Shown: one piece after another, positions 47,304-56,419 of the stretch
Layout: each line of letters starts with the position of its first letter
Position numbering within the stretch: the stretch's first letter is position 1
Origin: Niveibacterium sp. 24ML
GTDB taxonomy: Bacteria > Pseudomonadota > Gammaproteobacteria > Burkholderiales > Rhodocyclaceae
Length of the DNA stretch: 64,000 bases
NCBI RefSeq assembly: GCF_026586805.1
Contig: NZ_JAPFHA010000019.1
Coordinates: 1 to 64,000 of the forward strand
Direction of reading: 5' to 3'
Notes under the pieces: generated by a model
Told to the model about the DNA's origin: nothing
Seen by the model: only the letters and a program-made list of their open reading frames with translations
Database searches by the model: none
Position numbers and translations under genes: made by a program

Positions 47304-47767
47304 CTTTGGCATCCGGTGTTGGTTCTTGAGTCAGCGAGCGCGTCATCGCGCAGCACTTGCAGCAGCTGCGCCAGTGCGCGGCCAACGGCGGCGCGATCGC
47401 TTGCCTTGAGGGGTTCAAGCAGTTGCGCGGCATGCCGATCGAGCGTGGCATTGAGTGCCGCGACGCGCACCATGCCCGCCTTGCTCAGGCTCACCAGCCA
47501 GCTGCGCGCGTCGGCAGGGTTATCGGATTTGATCACCAGACCTTCGGCGACCAGCTTGTCGACGGCGCGACTGATCCAGCTCTTCTCAAGCATCAGGCGT
47601 GTGCCCAGTTCCGACATGGGAATCGGGCCTGAGCGCGCGAGCTCGGTCAGGATGTGACATTGCGTGCTGCTTGCGCCGCAGCACGCGGCAACGGCGCGCT
47701 GGGCGCGGGTGTAGCGTCGCGCAACTTCGCGCAGCAACTCGCCGGGGTGGGGAGTGGGAGGCGTCAT
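47300..47767 (-). CDS. MarR family transcriptional regulator
   Basis: A 155-residue winged-helix regulator. The central DNA-binding region reads SSTQCHILTELARSGPIPMSELGTRLMLEKSWISRAVDKLVAEGLV, followed by the wing SDNPADARSWLVSLSKAG. Cysteines (ACCG near residue 30) could sense oxidants or thiophilic agents. It is the first gene of an operon with the double acetyltransferase. The start at 47767 is chosen because a near-palindromic site lies immediately upstream; a slightly longer start at 47785 is possible. Confidence 0.88.
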   Translation of the reverse strand: MTPPTPHPGELLREVARRYTRAQRAVAACCGASSTQCHILTELARSGPIPMSELGTRLMLEKSWISRAVDKLVAEGLVIKSDNPADARSWLVSLSKAGMVRVAALNATLDRHAAQLLEPLKASDRAAVGRALAQLLQVLRDDALADSRTNTGCQR

Positions 47768-47771
47768 GGTA

Positions 47772-47786
47772 GTTGTTAGTGGCAAC
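47772..47786. promoter_or_regulatory. Probable MarR operator, site 1
   Basis: GTTGTTAGTGGCAAC is an imperfect palindrome (GTTG...CAAC) starting 5 bases before the MarR start codon. A near-identical copy lies 47 bases further upstream. Confidence 0.6.
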
Positions 47787-47818
47787 CAAGTGGGCGAACT
47801 CTAGGCGCCGCACAACAG

Positions 47819-47833
47819 GTTGTCAATGGCAAC
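47819..47833. promoter_or_regulatory. Probable MarR operator, site 2
   Basis: GTTGTCAATGGCAAC matches site 1 at 13 of 15 positions. Two copies in front of an autoregulated MarR gene are typical of this family. Confidence 0.6.
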
Positions 47834-47842
47834 TAACCGGAC

Positions 47843-47962
47843 TCAGTCTGTGTCAGCACCGCGTAGGGCTTCGGCCTGCATCCAGGCGCGCGGCGAGCAC
47901 CCGGGCTTATGCGTGAACACCCGTGTCAGCGCCGAGGTGCAGGCCCAGTTCCTTGCCATGAG
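47843..47962 (-). pseudogene. Possible remnant of an AraC-type DNA-binding domain
   Basis: On the minus strand the segment reads CTSALTRVFTHKPGCSPRAW then MQAEALRGADTD and stop. This resembles the second helix-turn-helix of AraC regulators (SxxxLxRxFxxxxGxSPxxWLxxxRLxxA). No upstream portion of such a protein can be followed, so it is at most a decayed fragment. Confidence 0.3.
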
Positions 47963-48113
47963 TTTGAGCGTCCGCCCGCTTCGGGGGGCATCGGCTCGCG
48001 CGGCACCTGCAGCAAGGGCAACCGGGTTGCCTGAGTGCTCCGGCGCATCCATCGTCGCGCCCGCCAATCGCCTTGCGCCGCATGCCCGACGCCTGCGAGC
48101 TTGCCTTCACAGG

Positions 48114-49154
48114 TCAGCGCAGCGTCTGGGTCAGTTGTGCGGCGCCATCTGCGTAGCGCACTTCGGCCAGTGCACCGTTGATCAGCAGCCACTGCGGTGG
48201 CATGTGGCCGATGTCGCAGCCGAGGATGACCGGGCAGGGCAGATCGCCCAGTGCGCTGACGATGGCTTCGCGCTGATTCAGCCATTCGGGCGTGCGCACG
48301 TCACCCGCGCTGCTGCGCCCCACGAGTACGCCGGCAAGTCCCTTGAACCAGCCAGCAAGTTTGAGCCCCTGCACGACGCAGAGGAATTCGGTCGGGCGCA
48401 GGTTGCAGTTCTCGAAGTAGAGAATCGCGCCTTCGTCGGCTGCGTCGCGCACGAAGCGTGGCACGTCACCGAAGGGGGAGCCCGCGAGGTAGCGCACGGT
48501 GTCCAGGCAGCCGCCGATCAGCCGGCCTGAGAACTGCACCGCGCGCGCCGGGTTCACATCCAGCAGTGCGAGCCGCGTCGGGATCTGCGGGGTGAACACG
48601 CGCTGCGGGGCAATCGTGTAGTCGCCCCAGTCGGCCTGCCAGAAGCGCGAACTTTGCTGCGTGAAGCGGCCGCCGGCGGGGGTGGCGAAGTGGCCCATGA
48701 CAGCGGCGGTGATCGGGTCGTTCTGCCCCGGCACCAGATCCATCAGGCAGGGGCCGTGCGCGGTGGCGACGCGCGCCTGCAGCGTCAGCGCCATCAGCAG
48801 CGTCGAGGTGTCGGAGTAGCCCAGCACCCAGCTTGGCGGCGCGCTGGCGAGCGCATCGAAATCCAGCAAGGCGAGCAGTTCCACCGCCAGTTCGCCACCC
48901 CAGGGCGGCAGTATCGCGGCAATGCTAGGGTCGAGCAGGCAATGCATCAGCTCGGCGGCGCGGCGCGCGGCCGGGGCGCTGGCGTGCTTGTGGTTGGCGC
49001 GCAGGCAGTGGCCTTCGACGACCTCGAAGCCGCGCTCGCGCAAGTGCCGCAGCACCAGATCAAGGCGTTCGTGGCAATCGGCACCAACACCGGCCGACGG
49101 GGCTGTGACGGCAATGCGGCTGCCGCGGGCAAGGGGGGCGGGGTAGCGGATCAT
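48114..49154 (-). CDS. S66-family LD-carboxypeptidase / MccF-like serine peptidase
   Basis: A 346-residue cytoplasmic serine peptidase. The start MIRYPAPLARGSRIAVTAPSAG is the family N-terminus. The nucleophile elbow is GYSDTS (Ser near residue 115), and the Glu and His partners are likely in ILYFENCN and CDIGHMPP. LdcA members remove the terminal D-Ala from murein tetrapeptides during recycling; MccF members cleave microcin C-type toxins. The conserved WGGELAVELL and LIGGCLDTVRYLAGSPFG fit the MccF-like branch at least as well as LdcA, so I leave the symbol blank. Confidence 0.87.
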   Translation of the reverse strand: MIRYPAPLARGSRIAVTAPSAGVGADCHERLDLVLRHLRERGFEVVEGHCLRANHKHASAPAARRAAELMHCLLDPSIAAILPPWGGELAVELLALLDFDALASAPPSWVLGYSDTSTLLMALTLQARVATAHGPCLMDLVPGQNDPITAAVMGHFATPAGGRFTQQSSRFWQADWGDYTIAPQRVFTPQIPTRLALLDVNPARAVQFSGRLIGGCLDTVRYLAGSPFGDVPRFVRDAADEGAILYFENCNLRPTEFLCVVQGLKLAGWFKGLAGVLVGRSSAGDVRTPEWLNQREAIVSALGDLPCPVILGCDIGHMPPQWLLINGALAEVRYADGAAQLTQTLR

Positions 49155-49198
49155 GGCGCCAGTGTGCCAGCGCTGTGCGCACCGCGTTCTGCGGTGCG

Positions 49199-49486
49199 TC
49201 AGTCGTGGCGTGTCAGTGCTTCGAGCCGGTTCAGGTAGTGCAGAGCGTGCACACGATCGGTGCCGCACATTTCGGCCGAGGGCTGCAGGCCGCCGCATAC
49301 CGCGGGGCGCCGCGGGTCACCGAAGAGCTTGCAGCGCAGTTGTTCATCGAGCTGGATGCAGGGCACACCGGCTGGCTTGCCGCCTTCCATGCCGGGAATC
49401 GGCGAGGAGATCGAGGGCGCGATGCAGCAGGCCGCGCAGCCGGGGCGGCAGTCGATCACGCCGCGTTCGGTTGGTGCCATAGCCAA
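49199..49486 (-). CDS. YkgJ family cysteine cluster protein
   Basis: A 95-residue cytoplasmic protein with the family pattern CRPGCAACC (Cys residues 13, 17, 20 and 21), [27 protein letters not shown] and [11 protein letters not shown]. The Cys set probably binds zinc or an iron-sulfur cluster. The function of the family is not firmly known. Its start overlaps the end of the methyltransferase-like gene by about 30 bases, giving a coupled cluster with that gene and yceH. Confidence 0.88.
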   Translation of the reverse strand: MAMAPTERGVIDCRPGCAACCIAPSISSPIPGMEGGKPAGVPCIQLDEQLRCKLFGDPRRPAVCGGLQPSAEMCGTDRVHALHYLNRLEALTRHD

Positions 49487-50190
49487 CCCACCAGATGATG
49501 CTGGGCGCGCCGCACCGTCCAGTCGGTGCAGGCGAAGCCTTGCCCGGCGGCGAGCGAAAAGCTGCCGTGGTCCATCACTTCGACCAGCCCGCCCTGCCAG
49601 AAGCGGCCGACCATGGCTTCGAAGGTCTCACCGGCGGGAATTTGCTGGGCGCCGGGCCGGTCCACCGGCCGCGTGCTGGCGGCCAGGTCGTGCCAGCTTG
49701 CCCATTCAAGCCGCGCCAGCGCGCTGCGCAGGGTGTCGCACCAGGCGCTGCAGCCGGTGTCCGGCGCAAGCTGGCCGATGAGGTTGCAGAACAGCACCGC
49801 ATGGTCGCCGTAGTGGGCCTGCAATGCGTCCAGCCCGCCGGGCGCAAAGACGTCAAGGCTGTCGAAACGCAAGGGCTTCCCCTTCAGGCGGCGGGCGAGC
49901 AGCACGCGCGCGATCGGGTCGGGTTCCAGTACGGTGATCTGCGCAAAGCGGGCAAGCAGCGTATCAGGCAAGGTCCAGCCGGCACTGGGGCCAACCAGCA
50001 GCAGTTGGTCGCTGCGCGGGCGCCACGCGTCGAGCCAGCCTTCAAGCGTATCGGCAAAGCGCTGCCAGGCGCGGTGCCGTTGCCGCAGGGCGGTGAGGTG
50101 CCAGCGCAAGCCGCCGCTGTCGTGCAGCAACTGGTTGTTCAGGCGCGGCACCGCCAGGGGCGGCGGCAGTTCGTCAGACGGGCAGATCAC
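49456..50190 (-). CDS. SAM-dependent methyltransferase-like protein, unknown function
   Basis: A 244-residue protein that I do not recognise by name. It has a Rossmann-like region [41 protein letters not shown], in which VGPSAGW and the acidic VLEPD resemble motifs I and II of class I methyltransferases. An NLIGQLAPD segment occupies the post-II position. The C-terminal part has a Trp-rich stretch ([28 protein letters not shown]). Its start codon overlaps the stop of yceH (ATGA), and its end overlaps the YkgJ gene, so the three are probably coexpressed. Substrate unknown. Confidence 0.65.
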   Translation of the reverse strand: MICPSDELPPPLAVPRLNNQLLHDSGGLRWHLTALRQRHRAWQRFADTLEGWLDAWRPRSDQLLLVGPSAGWTLPDTLLARFAQITVLEPDPIARVLLARRLKGKPLRFDSLDVFAPGGLDALQAHYGDHAVLFCNLIGQLAPDTGCSAWCDTLRSALARLEWASWHDLAASTRPVDRPGAQQIPAGETFEAMVGRFWQGGLVEVMDHGSFSLAAGQGFACTDWTVRRAQHHLVGWLWHQPNAA

Positions 50191-50849
50191 GCGGCAGGGT
50201 CGGGCGTTTCGCCGAGCACTTCATACAGGCGCGCCAGTTGTTTGCGCAGCGTGGCTACTTCGTCCTCAAGCCGCGCGACCCGGTCGGCCAGCAAGGGATC
50301 GCGCGGCGTGCCGGTGTGGCCGCCGGGCGCGCTGGCGGGGATCTCTGGCATGCCGGATAGCAGATGTGCCCAGCGGTTTTCGCGTGCGCCCGGTGCGCGG
50401 GGCAGCTCAACAACCAGTCCGCCGGCACTGCGCTCGGCCAACTCGGCCAGGAAAGCCTCGACCGACGAGACGTCGGCGAACTTGTGCAGGCGTTCGCTGT
50501 TGGCGCGCAGCTCTGCCGCGGTTTGCGGGCCGCGCAGCATCAGCGTGGCAAGCAGGGCCACCGATTGCGATGGCACCTGCAGTACCCGCCCGACGTTGTG
50601 GCCGTAGCGGGTGACGCGGCTGCCAGAGCTTTCGATGATCAGGGTATGGCTTCGCAGGGTGTCGAGCGCTTCAAGCAGATCGGCTTCGCTTGCGTCGATC
50701 ACCGGATCGCGGCTGGTTTTCTGGTTGCAGCCGGCAAGCAGGGCGTTGAGCGAGAGCGGGTAGGTGTCGGGAACGGTGTGTTCCTTTTCGACCAGGACGC
50801 CAAGGATCCGGGTTTCAAGCAGTGACAGCGGGGGCAGCGGGTGGGCCAT
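50187..50849 (-). CDS. YceH family protein (DUF480)
   Basis: A 220-residue cytoplasmic protein with two winged-helix-like domains. It begins LSLLETRILGVLVEKEHTVPDTYPLSLNALLAGCNQKTSRDP, the family signature (given here in full only by its ends: LLETRILGVLVEKE and NQKTSRDP). LMLRGPQTAAELRANSERLHKF follows in the second domain, and a C-terminal coiled-coil segment (LEDEVATLRKQLARLYEVLG) ends it. The molecular function of YceH is not established. A start 9 bases upstream (50858) is an alternative. Confidence 0.9.
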   Translation of the reverse strand: MAHPLPPLSLLETRILGVLVEKEHTVPDTYPLSLNALLAGCNQKTSRDPVIDASEADLLEALDTLRSHTLIIESSGSRVTRYGHNVGRVLQVPSQSVALLATLMLRGPQTAAELRANSERLHKFADVSSVEAFLAELAERSAGGLVVELPRAPGARENRWAHLLSGMPEIPASAPGGHTGTPRDPLLADRVARLEDEVATLRKQLARLYEVLGETPDPAA

Positions 50850-50950
50850 GCGCAACATCCAGTGGTGAGACGGGGCCGATTGTGCCACCGGCCGCCGTGT
50901 TCGTCCGCAAACGCAGGGAATGCAAGGGCTGGCGCCTGCCGCAATTTCGC

Positions 50951-50978
50951 TAAAGTTTATCGCCGCCCTTGCCGTGAA
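50951..50978 (+). promoter_or_regulatory. Candidate sigma-28 promoter for the second chemoreceptor
   Basis: TAAAGTTT (50951-50958) and GCCGTGAA (50971-50978) match the FliA -35 and -10 elements at 8 of 8 and 6 of 8 positions, with a 12-base spacer (usual 11). They lie about 160 bases before the chemoreceptor start. Confidence 0.5.
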
Positions 50979-51134
50979 CCTTCCCATGCCGGGCGCAATG
51001 GGGTGGGTGCGCGCTGTCCGGCCGGGGTGCCCGCAAAGGGGCGCCGTGTTGGAGCGCTGTTGTGTGCGGGGTTTGCCCGGCCGGCTGCGTTGATACCGCC
51101 TCGCATCGTTTGACTTAACGACGGACCTTGGACC

Positions 51135-52748
51135 ATGTCGATCTCGAAACGACTGATGCTCATGCTTGCCATTGCGGTGGGTGCGCTGATCACGATAGGC
51201 GGTATTTCCCTCGCATCTTTTGCAAAGATTCGTGGCGAAGTGGCGCTTCTGACGGCCAATGCTGCGCCCAGCCTGCTGGTCATGGGCGACATCAGCAATA
51301 ACTACCGGGACCTTCGCTCGCAACTGCTTTCCACCCTCATGGAGCAGGATGCCGACCTGAAAAAGGCCTTTGCCGAGAAGGCCAGGCTGACCGAAGACGA
51401 AGGCCAGAAGCTGATCAAGAGCTATGAACCGCTGGTCAGCGATGAAACGGACAGGGCCTTGTACGAGAAGCTCAAGGCCGATTTCAAGACTTACGGCGAG
51501 GCCTACCGCGCCACGCAGGAGGCGTCGGTGGGCGGCAAAGCCGACGAGGCCACAATGCTGATGTTCAGCAAGGTGATGCCGGCGGCTGCGGCGCTGGAGG
51601 AGTCGATCACGAAAATGGTCAAACTCAATGCCGATGGATTCAAGGATGCCGAAGCGCGGGTCAATGCCACGCAGGCAAGTGCCCAGGCATTGAGTGTGGC
51701 GGTGAACCTGGTGGCCATGGTCGTACTGCTGGTGTTCGGTGTGATGGTGATCCGCGCGGTGCGGATTCCGCTCGCATCGATGGAACACACGGTTGAAGCG
51801 ATTGAACGCGAAATGGACTTCACCCGCCGCGTGCCGCTGCGCAGCAAGGACGAAATTGGCGCCACGGTGCAGGCGTTCAACCGCCTGCTCGACAAGCTGC
51901 AAAGCAGCTTCAGCGAGATCCGCAATGCCGCCGAAGGTGTCAGCCGCCAGGCCAACGAAGTGGCCCACGCGGCGCAGGAAATGCAGGACGGCTCACGCGT
52001 AGCCAGCGATGCATCGAGCGCCATGGCCTCGACGGTGGAAGAGGTGACGGTCAGCATCAACCATGTGGCAGATCGCGCCAATGATGCGGCGGTGGAATCG
52101 CGTCAGTCCGGCGCCCGTGCGCAGCAGGGCGAAAGCGTCATCACCGGCACGGTGGCGGAAATCAATGGCATCGCAGACCGTGTGCATGAAGCCGCGCAGC
52201 GGATCGAAACCCTGGCCTCTGAAGCGCTCAGCATCAATGCGGTGGTGACCGTCATCAAGGAAGTGGCGGACCAGACCAACCTGTTGGCGCTGAACGCCGC
52301 GATTGAAGCCGCGCGCGCCGGCGAGCAGGGGCGTGGTTTTGCGGTGGTGGCGGACGAAGTACGCAAGCTGGCTGAACGCACCGCGCATTCAACGCAGGAA
52401 ATCAGCACCCTCATCGGCCGCATTCAGGGCAGCGCTGAAAGCGCCGTGGATCAGATGCGGGGTGTGGTGGAGCGGGTTGAGGTGGGCGTCAAGCAAGCCA
52501 CCGAGGCCGGCGCTGCGATTCAGGAAATCCGCAGCAGCTCCGAGCATGTGGTGAGCATGGTGGGCGATATCTCCCACGCGATCCGCGAGCAGAGCGCCGC
52601 CTCCACGAATATTGCGCAGCAGGTGGAGCGCATTGCGCAGGTTTCCGAGGAAACCAACGCCTCTGCCGCGCAGACCTCCGGCGCAGCCGATTCGCTCAGG
52701 GCACTTGCCGGGCAGATGCAGGAAGCCGTATCGAAGTACAAGATCTGA
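51135..52748 (+). CDS. Methyl-accepting chemotaxis protein
   Basis: A 537-residue chemoreceptor with transmembrane segments at about 7-29 and 190-210, a four-helix-type periplasmic sensor between them, a HAMP domain (about 212-265) and a long signalling coiled coil. The tip motif [20 protein letters not shown], then [20 protein letters not shown], is at about 378-415. The periplasmic part ([37 protein letters not shown]) is typical of 4HB_MCP ligand domains and unrelated to that of the receptor at 297. The ligand is unknown. A FliA-like promoter precedes it. Confidence 0.95.
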   Translation: MSISKRLMLMLAIAVGALITIGGISLASFAKIRGEVALLTANAAPSLLVMGDISNNYRDLRSQLLSTLMEQDADLKKAFAEKARLTEDEGQKLIKSYEPLVSDETDRALYEKLKADFKTYGEAYRATQEASVGGKADEATMLMFSKVMPAAAALEESITKMVKLNADGFKDAEARVNATQASAQALSVAVNLVAMVVLLVFGVMVIRAVRIPLASMEHTVEAIEREMDFTRRVPLRSKDEIGATVQAFNRLLDKLQSSFSEIRNAAEGVSRQANEVAHAAQEMQDGSRVASDASSAMASTVEEVTVSINHVADRANDAAVESRQSGARAQQGESVITGTVAEINGIADRVHEAAQRIETLASEALSINAVVTVIKEVADQTNLLALNAAIEAARAGEQGRGFAVVADEVRKLAERTAHSTQEISTLIGRIQGSAESAVDQMRGVVERVEVGVKQATEAGAAIQEIRSSSEHVVSMVGDISHAIREQSAASTNIAQQVERIAQVSEETNASAAQTSGAADSLRALAGQMQEAVSKYKI

Positions 52749-52786
52749 CACCTTGCCCGGCAAGCCCGGGCTGCTGCCGTGATCAC

Positions 52787-52819
52787 AGGCCCCGTGGCGC
52801 ATGACGCCCGGGGCCTTTT
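52787..52819 (+). terminator. Terminator after the second chemoreceptor gene
   Basis: An AGGCCCC/GGGGCCT stem (52787-52793 with 52810-52816) encloses a 16-base loop and runs into a short T tract. Confidence 0.65.
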
Positions 52820-52970
52820 GCTTGGCGATGCAGGCCCGCTGCAGTGCATTGCCCTGTGCGCCAAGGCGCGCCGCTGAAGGCTCGTAGCGCGCGAGAGCGT
52901 GGGCAGCCTTGGTGTCTGCCGGGCGCCGCAGTGTTCCCGCCGCGTGCGGGCCCCTGGTGTGGGCGAAAAA

Positions 52971-52994
52971 AAGCCCGCCAGGGAAGGCGGGCTT
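52971..52994. terminator. Terminator downstream of the porin/PstS-like array
   Basis: A 9-bp stem AAGCCCGCC/GGCGGGCTT (52971-52979 with 52986-52994) with A residues before it acts leftward as the terminator of the gene at 53024-53434, and may also stop rightward readthrough. Confidence 0.85.
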
Positions 52995-53023
52995 TTGCCA
53001 AGCGGTGGATCGAAGCAGCCTGA

Positions 53024-53434
53024 TCAGGGCATCACGCTCTTGAGCGTTGCATCCATCTGACCCTTGTCCAGGTAGATCAAGACTGAAGGGTCTTCGGCTG
53101 CGAGCTTCTTGGCGTCGGCGAGTGACCCGACTTCCTTCGGCGGGCCGCCCAGGCCGGTGAATTGCAGCTTGGCGTAGTGGGCCTTGAGCTGATCCGGGGT
53201 CTTGCCGATGATCTCGTTGGCAAATTCGGTACGGGGCGATCCGGCGTAGTCCATCGGCTTGGCCGGGTTGCCCCCCACGTTCTTGGCCTTGCCCATGAAG
53301 ACATCGGCCACCTGTGCCTTGCTCAGCCCGCCCAAAGGGGACTTGGCACCAGCGGCGATGACCACTTCAGCGTGCGCGAATGCCGGAAGCCCCGCAAGCA
53401 GGCTTGCCAGGCAAAGTGTGCGAATGGTTTTCAT
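53024..53434 (-). CDS. Small PstS-like periplasmic protein, copy 1
   Basis: A 136-residue secreted protein. The signal peptide is MKTIRTLCLASLLAGLPAFAHA. The mature part resembles only one lobe of phosphate-binding PstS-type proteins (LSKAQVADVFMGKAKNVGG, the LKAHYAKLQFTGLGGPPKEVGS core, and LAAEDPSVLIYLDKG). No phosphate-transporter genes are present, so ligand and role are open. It lies 10 bases after porin copy 1. About three quarters of its mature residues match copy 2 at 54775-55185. Confidence 0.8.
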   Translation of the reverse strand: MKTIRTLCLASLLAGLPAFAHAEVVIAAGAKSPLGGLSKAQVADVFMGKAKNVGGNPAKPMDYAGSPRTEFANEIIGKTPDQLKAHYAKLQFTGLGGPPKEVGSLADAKKLAAEDPSVLIYLDKGQMDATLKSVMP

Positions 53435-54668
53435 GCCTGCCCCCTTAGAAAATGAAGTCGATCGAGGCGGTGTAGAGATTCACCTTGCCGTCGTAAGTGG
53501 TGCCCGCGACGCGCGGCCATGTGCCGCCCATCGGAATGGAGTCGTATTCATGCTCAATGAACTCGGCCTGCACTTTGAGTGCCACGTTGCGGTAGAAGTC
53601 CCAGCGGGAGCCGATCGTGATCGCGCTGCGGTCGGTAGCCTGGCCGTAGTAGACCCCGTTGACCGCCCCCGCGAGCGCGCGGAACGCGGCCGGTGAGCCT
53701 GCGGGCGTGGCAATCACCGGCGCCTCATCGATCGACGTGGTAGACATCGAATAGCTGATGAAAGGCGTGAGCGTGCGCCAGCGGTAAGCGCCCAGCAGCA
53801 ACAGGCCACTGGTGTCGGGGACGATGGCGCTACCCTGGCGGATGCCGTACTCGGCATGCCCGTAGAAGGCGCCTTCGTCGTAGCTCATGCCCAGACCAAA
53901 GAACACACCGCTCGAACCATCGACGATGTCCTGGAAGTTCTGCGACTCTTCCTTGCAGTTGGGGCACAGCGGCGCAAGCGCGGGGTTGGCCAGAGCGGTA
54001 GCAATGGCGCTGAGGCTGTTGGCCGAATTGCCCACGGCCTTGAGCTGCACGCTGGTGCCGCTGGCGCGGAAGGTCCACGGGCCGGTGCTGTAAGTGGCGG
54101 CAGCACCGAAAATCGCATCCGCCTTGTAGGACGTGCTTGCGGTGTTGTAGCTCGTCACCCCCCCGAAGGCTTGCACCTGCAGGCGGCCCGGGCCCAGTTC
54201 AGCGCCAAAGATCACTTCGGCGCCGTCATGCCGGCTCAGCGGGTAGTTGTCGCCCATCTCGCGGGCGTAGCGGACCGGCACCATCGAATAGCCGACGTTC
54301 TGCGAATCGGACAACATGAAGACGGGCGTGACCATGCGGCCGGCGCGAACGCGCCAGCTATCGTTGATGGTCCACATCACATTGGCCCATTCCACCTCGG
54401 CCTTGTAGTCGCCCTTGTCGCGCTGCTGTGCCACCACCTGCAACACGCCGCTGAATTCGCCGCCCCGGTTCACATCGAACTGCAAGCCGAGCTTTGAATC
54501 GACATCGGTCGCCCAGGTGTCGGCCTTCACGTTCTTCTGGAAGGGCATGCGGAAGCCCACCGCGGGATCGTCGGTCATTGAAGTGGCCAGGGTGCCGAAG
54601 CCGGATACGGCCAGCCAGTCGAAGCGGGCCTCTTGCCCGACTGCCGGCCCCGCCAGCGCGAGCGCGAC
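53415..54668. repeat. Near-identical tandem block, copy 1
   Basis: This block matches 55166-56419 at a constant offset of 1751 bases, with only about eight differences seen by eye. It covers the porin gene, the 10-base gap and the start of the small PstS-like gene. Outside it the two units have clearly diverged. Confidence 0.9.
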
Positions 54669-54692
54669 TGCAATTGAAATCGGTGTACGCAT
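53445..54692 (-). CDS. Porin-like outer-membrane protein, copy 1
   Basis: A 415-residue beta-barrel-type protein with signal peptide MRTPISIAVALALAGPAVGQ. The mature sequence alternates as in porins (FDWLAVSGFGTLATS, LGLQFDVNRGGEFSGVLQVVAQQ, WRVRAGRMVTPVFMLSDSQNVGYS, FYGHAEYGIRQ) and ends in Ser-Ile-Asp-Phe-Ile-Phe, a typical C-terminal Phe signal for the BAM complex. A CPNC pair in an extracellular-type loop (LAPLCPNCKEES) could form a disulfide or bind metal. The transported solute is unknown. It differs from copy 2 at three residues: Ser6, Ile7 and one Ile near residue 380. Confidence 0.85.
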   Translation of the reverse strand: MRTPISIAVALALAGPAVGQEARFDWLAVSGFGTLATSMTDDPAVGFRMPFQKNVKADTWATDVDSKLGLQFDVNRGGEFSGVLQVVAQQRDKGDYKAEVEWANVMWTINDSWRVRAGRMVTPVFMLSDSQNVGYSMVPVRYAREMGDNYPLSRHDGAEVIFGAELGPGRLQVQAFGGVTSYNTASTSYKADAIFGAAATYSTGPWTFRASGTSVQLKAVGNSANSLSAIATALANPALAPLCPNCKEESQNFQDIVDGSSGVFFGLGMSYDEGAFYGHAEYGIRQGSAIVPDTSGLLLLGAYRWRTLTPFISYSMSTTSIDEAPVIATPAGSPAAFRALAGAVNGVYYGQATDRSAITIGSRWDFYRNVALKVQAEFIEHEYDSIPMGGTWPRVAGTTYDGKVNLYTASIDFIF

Positions 54693-54774
54693 CGTTGTCT
54701 CCTCTGAATGCGTGGGTATGAAATGAAGTTATGGTTTGTGCGTGCTCCGGGGGCGTACCGCCCCCGAGTTGGGA

Positions 54775-55185
54775 TCAGGGCGAAATCACCTTAAGGCTGC
54801 TATCGACCTGGGCTTTATCGAGGTAAATGATGACGGAGGGGTCTTCGGCTGCGAGCTTCTTGGCGTCGGCCAACGAACCCAGTTCCTTGGGCGGCCCGCC
54901 GAGTCCGGTGAACTGCAGCTTGGCGTAATGCGCCTTGAGTTGGTCTGACGACTTCCCAAGGTAGCTGTCCCAGAACTCGGACTTCGGTGAGCCGGCATAG
55001 TCCACCGGCTTGGTGGGTTTGCCACCGACTGTCTTGGCCTTGCCGAGAAACACTTCAGCAACCTGCGTCTTGCTCAGCCCGGCCAGTGGCGAAGCGGCGC
55101 CCGCCGCGATCACCACCTCGGCCGACGCGGCGCCGGTGAATGCTGCACTGCAAGCCACAAGGCAGAGTGTGCGAATGGTTTTCAT
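54775..55185 (-). CDS. Small PstS-like periplasmic protein, copy 2
   Basis: A 136-residue paralog of the gene at 53024, with a different signal peptide interior (LVACSAAFTGAASA) but the same core (LKAHYAKLQFTGLGGPPKELGS). It lies 10 bases after porin copy 2 and 82 bases before porin copy 1 in the direction of transcription. It is the most divergent part of the tandem unit. Confidence 0.8.
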   Translation of the reverse strand: MKTIRTLCLVACSAAFTGAASAEVVIAAGAASPLAGLSKTQVAEVFLGKAKTVGGKPTKPVDYAGSPKSEFWDSYLGKSSDQLKAHYAKLQFTGLGGPPKELGSLADAKKLAAEDPSVIIYLDKAQVDSSLKVISP

Positions 55186-56419
55186 GCCTGCCCCCTTAGA
55201 AAATGAAGTCGATCGAGGCGGTGTAGAGATTCACCTTGCCGTCGTAAGTGGTGCCCGCGACGCGCGGCCATGTGCCGCCCATCGGAATGGAGTCGTATTC
55301 ATGCTCAACGAACTCGGCCTGCACTTTGAGTGCCACGTTGCGGTAGAAGTCCCAGCGGGAGCCGATCGTGATCGCGCTGCGGTCGGTAGCCTGGCCGTAG
55401 TAGACCCCGTTGACCGCCCCCGCGAGCGCGCGGAACGCGGCCGGTGAGCCTGCGGGCGTGGCAATCACCGGCGCCTCATCGATCGACGTGGTAGACATCG
55501 AATAGCTGATGAAAGGCGTGAGCGTGCGCCAGCGGTAAGCGCCCAGCAGCAACAGGCCACTGGTGTCGGGGACGATGGCGCTGCCCTGGCGGATGCCGTA
55601 CTCGGCATGCCCGTAGAAGGCGCCTTCGTCGTAGCTCATGCCCAGACCAAAGAACACACCGCTCGAACCATCGACGATGTCCTGGAAGTTCTGCGACTCT
55701 TCCTTGCAGTTGGGGCACAGCGGCGCAAGCGCGGGGTTGGCCAGAGCGGTAGCAATGGCGCTGAGGCTGTTGGCCGAGTTGCCCACGGCCTTGAGCTGCA
55801 CGCTGGTGCCGCTGGCGCGGAAGGTCCACGGGCCGGTGCTGTAAGTGGCGGCAGCACCGAAAATCGCATCCGCCTTGTAGGACGTGCTTGCGGTGTTGTA
55901 GCTCGTCACCCCCCCGAAAGCTTGCACCTGCAGGCGGCCCGGGCCCAGTTCAGCGCCAAAGATCACTTCGGCGCCGTCATGCCGGCTCAGCGGGTAGTTG
56001 TCGCCCATCTCGCGGGCGTAGCGGACCGGCACCATCGAATAGCCGACGTTCTGCGAATCGGACAACATGAAGACGGGCGTCACCATGCGGCCGGCGCGAA
56101 CGCGCCAGCTATCGTTGATGGTCCACATCACATTGGCCCATTCCACCTCGGCCTTGTAGTCGCCCTTGTCGCGCTGCTGTGCCACCACCTGCAACACGCC
56201 GCTGAATTCGCCGCCCCGGTTTACATCGAACTGCAAGCCCAGCTTTGAATCGACATCGGTCGCCCAGGTGTCGGCCTTCACGTTCTTCTGGAAGGGCATG
56301 CGGAAGCCCACCGCGGGATCGTCGGTCATTGAAGTGGCCAGGGTGCCGAAGCCGGATACGGCCAGCCAGTCGAAGCGGGCCTCTTGCCCGACCGCCGGCC
56401 CCGCCAGCGCGAGCGCGAC
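55166..56419. repeat. Near-identical tandem block, copy 2
   Basis: The partner of 53415-54668, offset 1751 bases. Confidence 0.9.

Larger units (their letters stand above)
47786..48113. other. Intergenic region between marR and the S66 peptidase gene
   Basis: About 330 bases without an intact gene. It holds the second MarR-type site and a short stretch that reads like the end of an AraC-type regulator on the minus strand; nothing else is recognised. Confidence 0.5.

Noticed and set aside
52820-52970. Small leftward open frame of about 70 residues
   Set aside because: Arg/Pro/Gly-rich, located between two terminators, with no ribosome site; probably chance.
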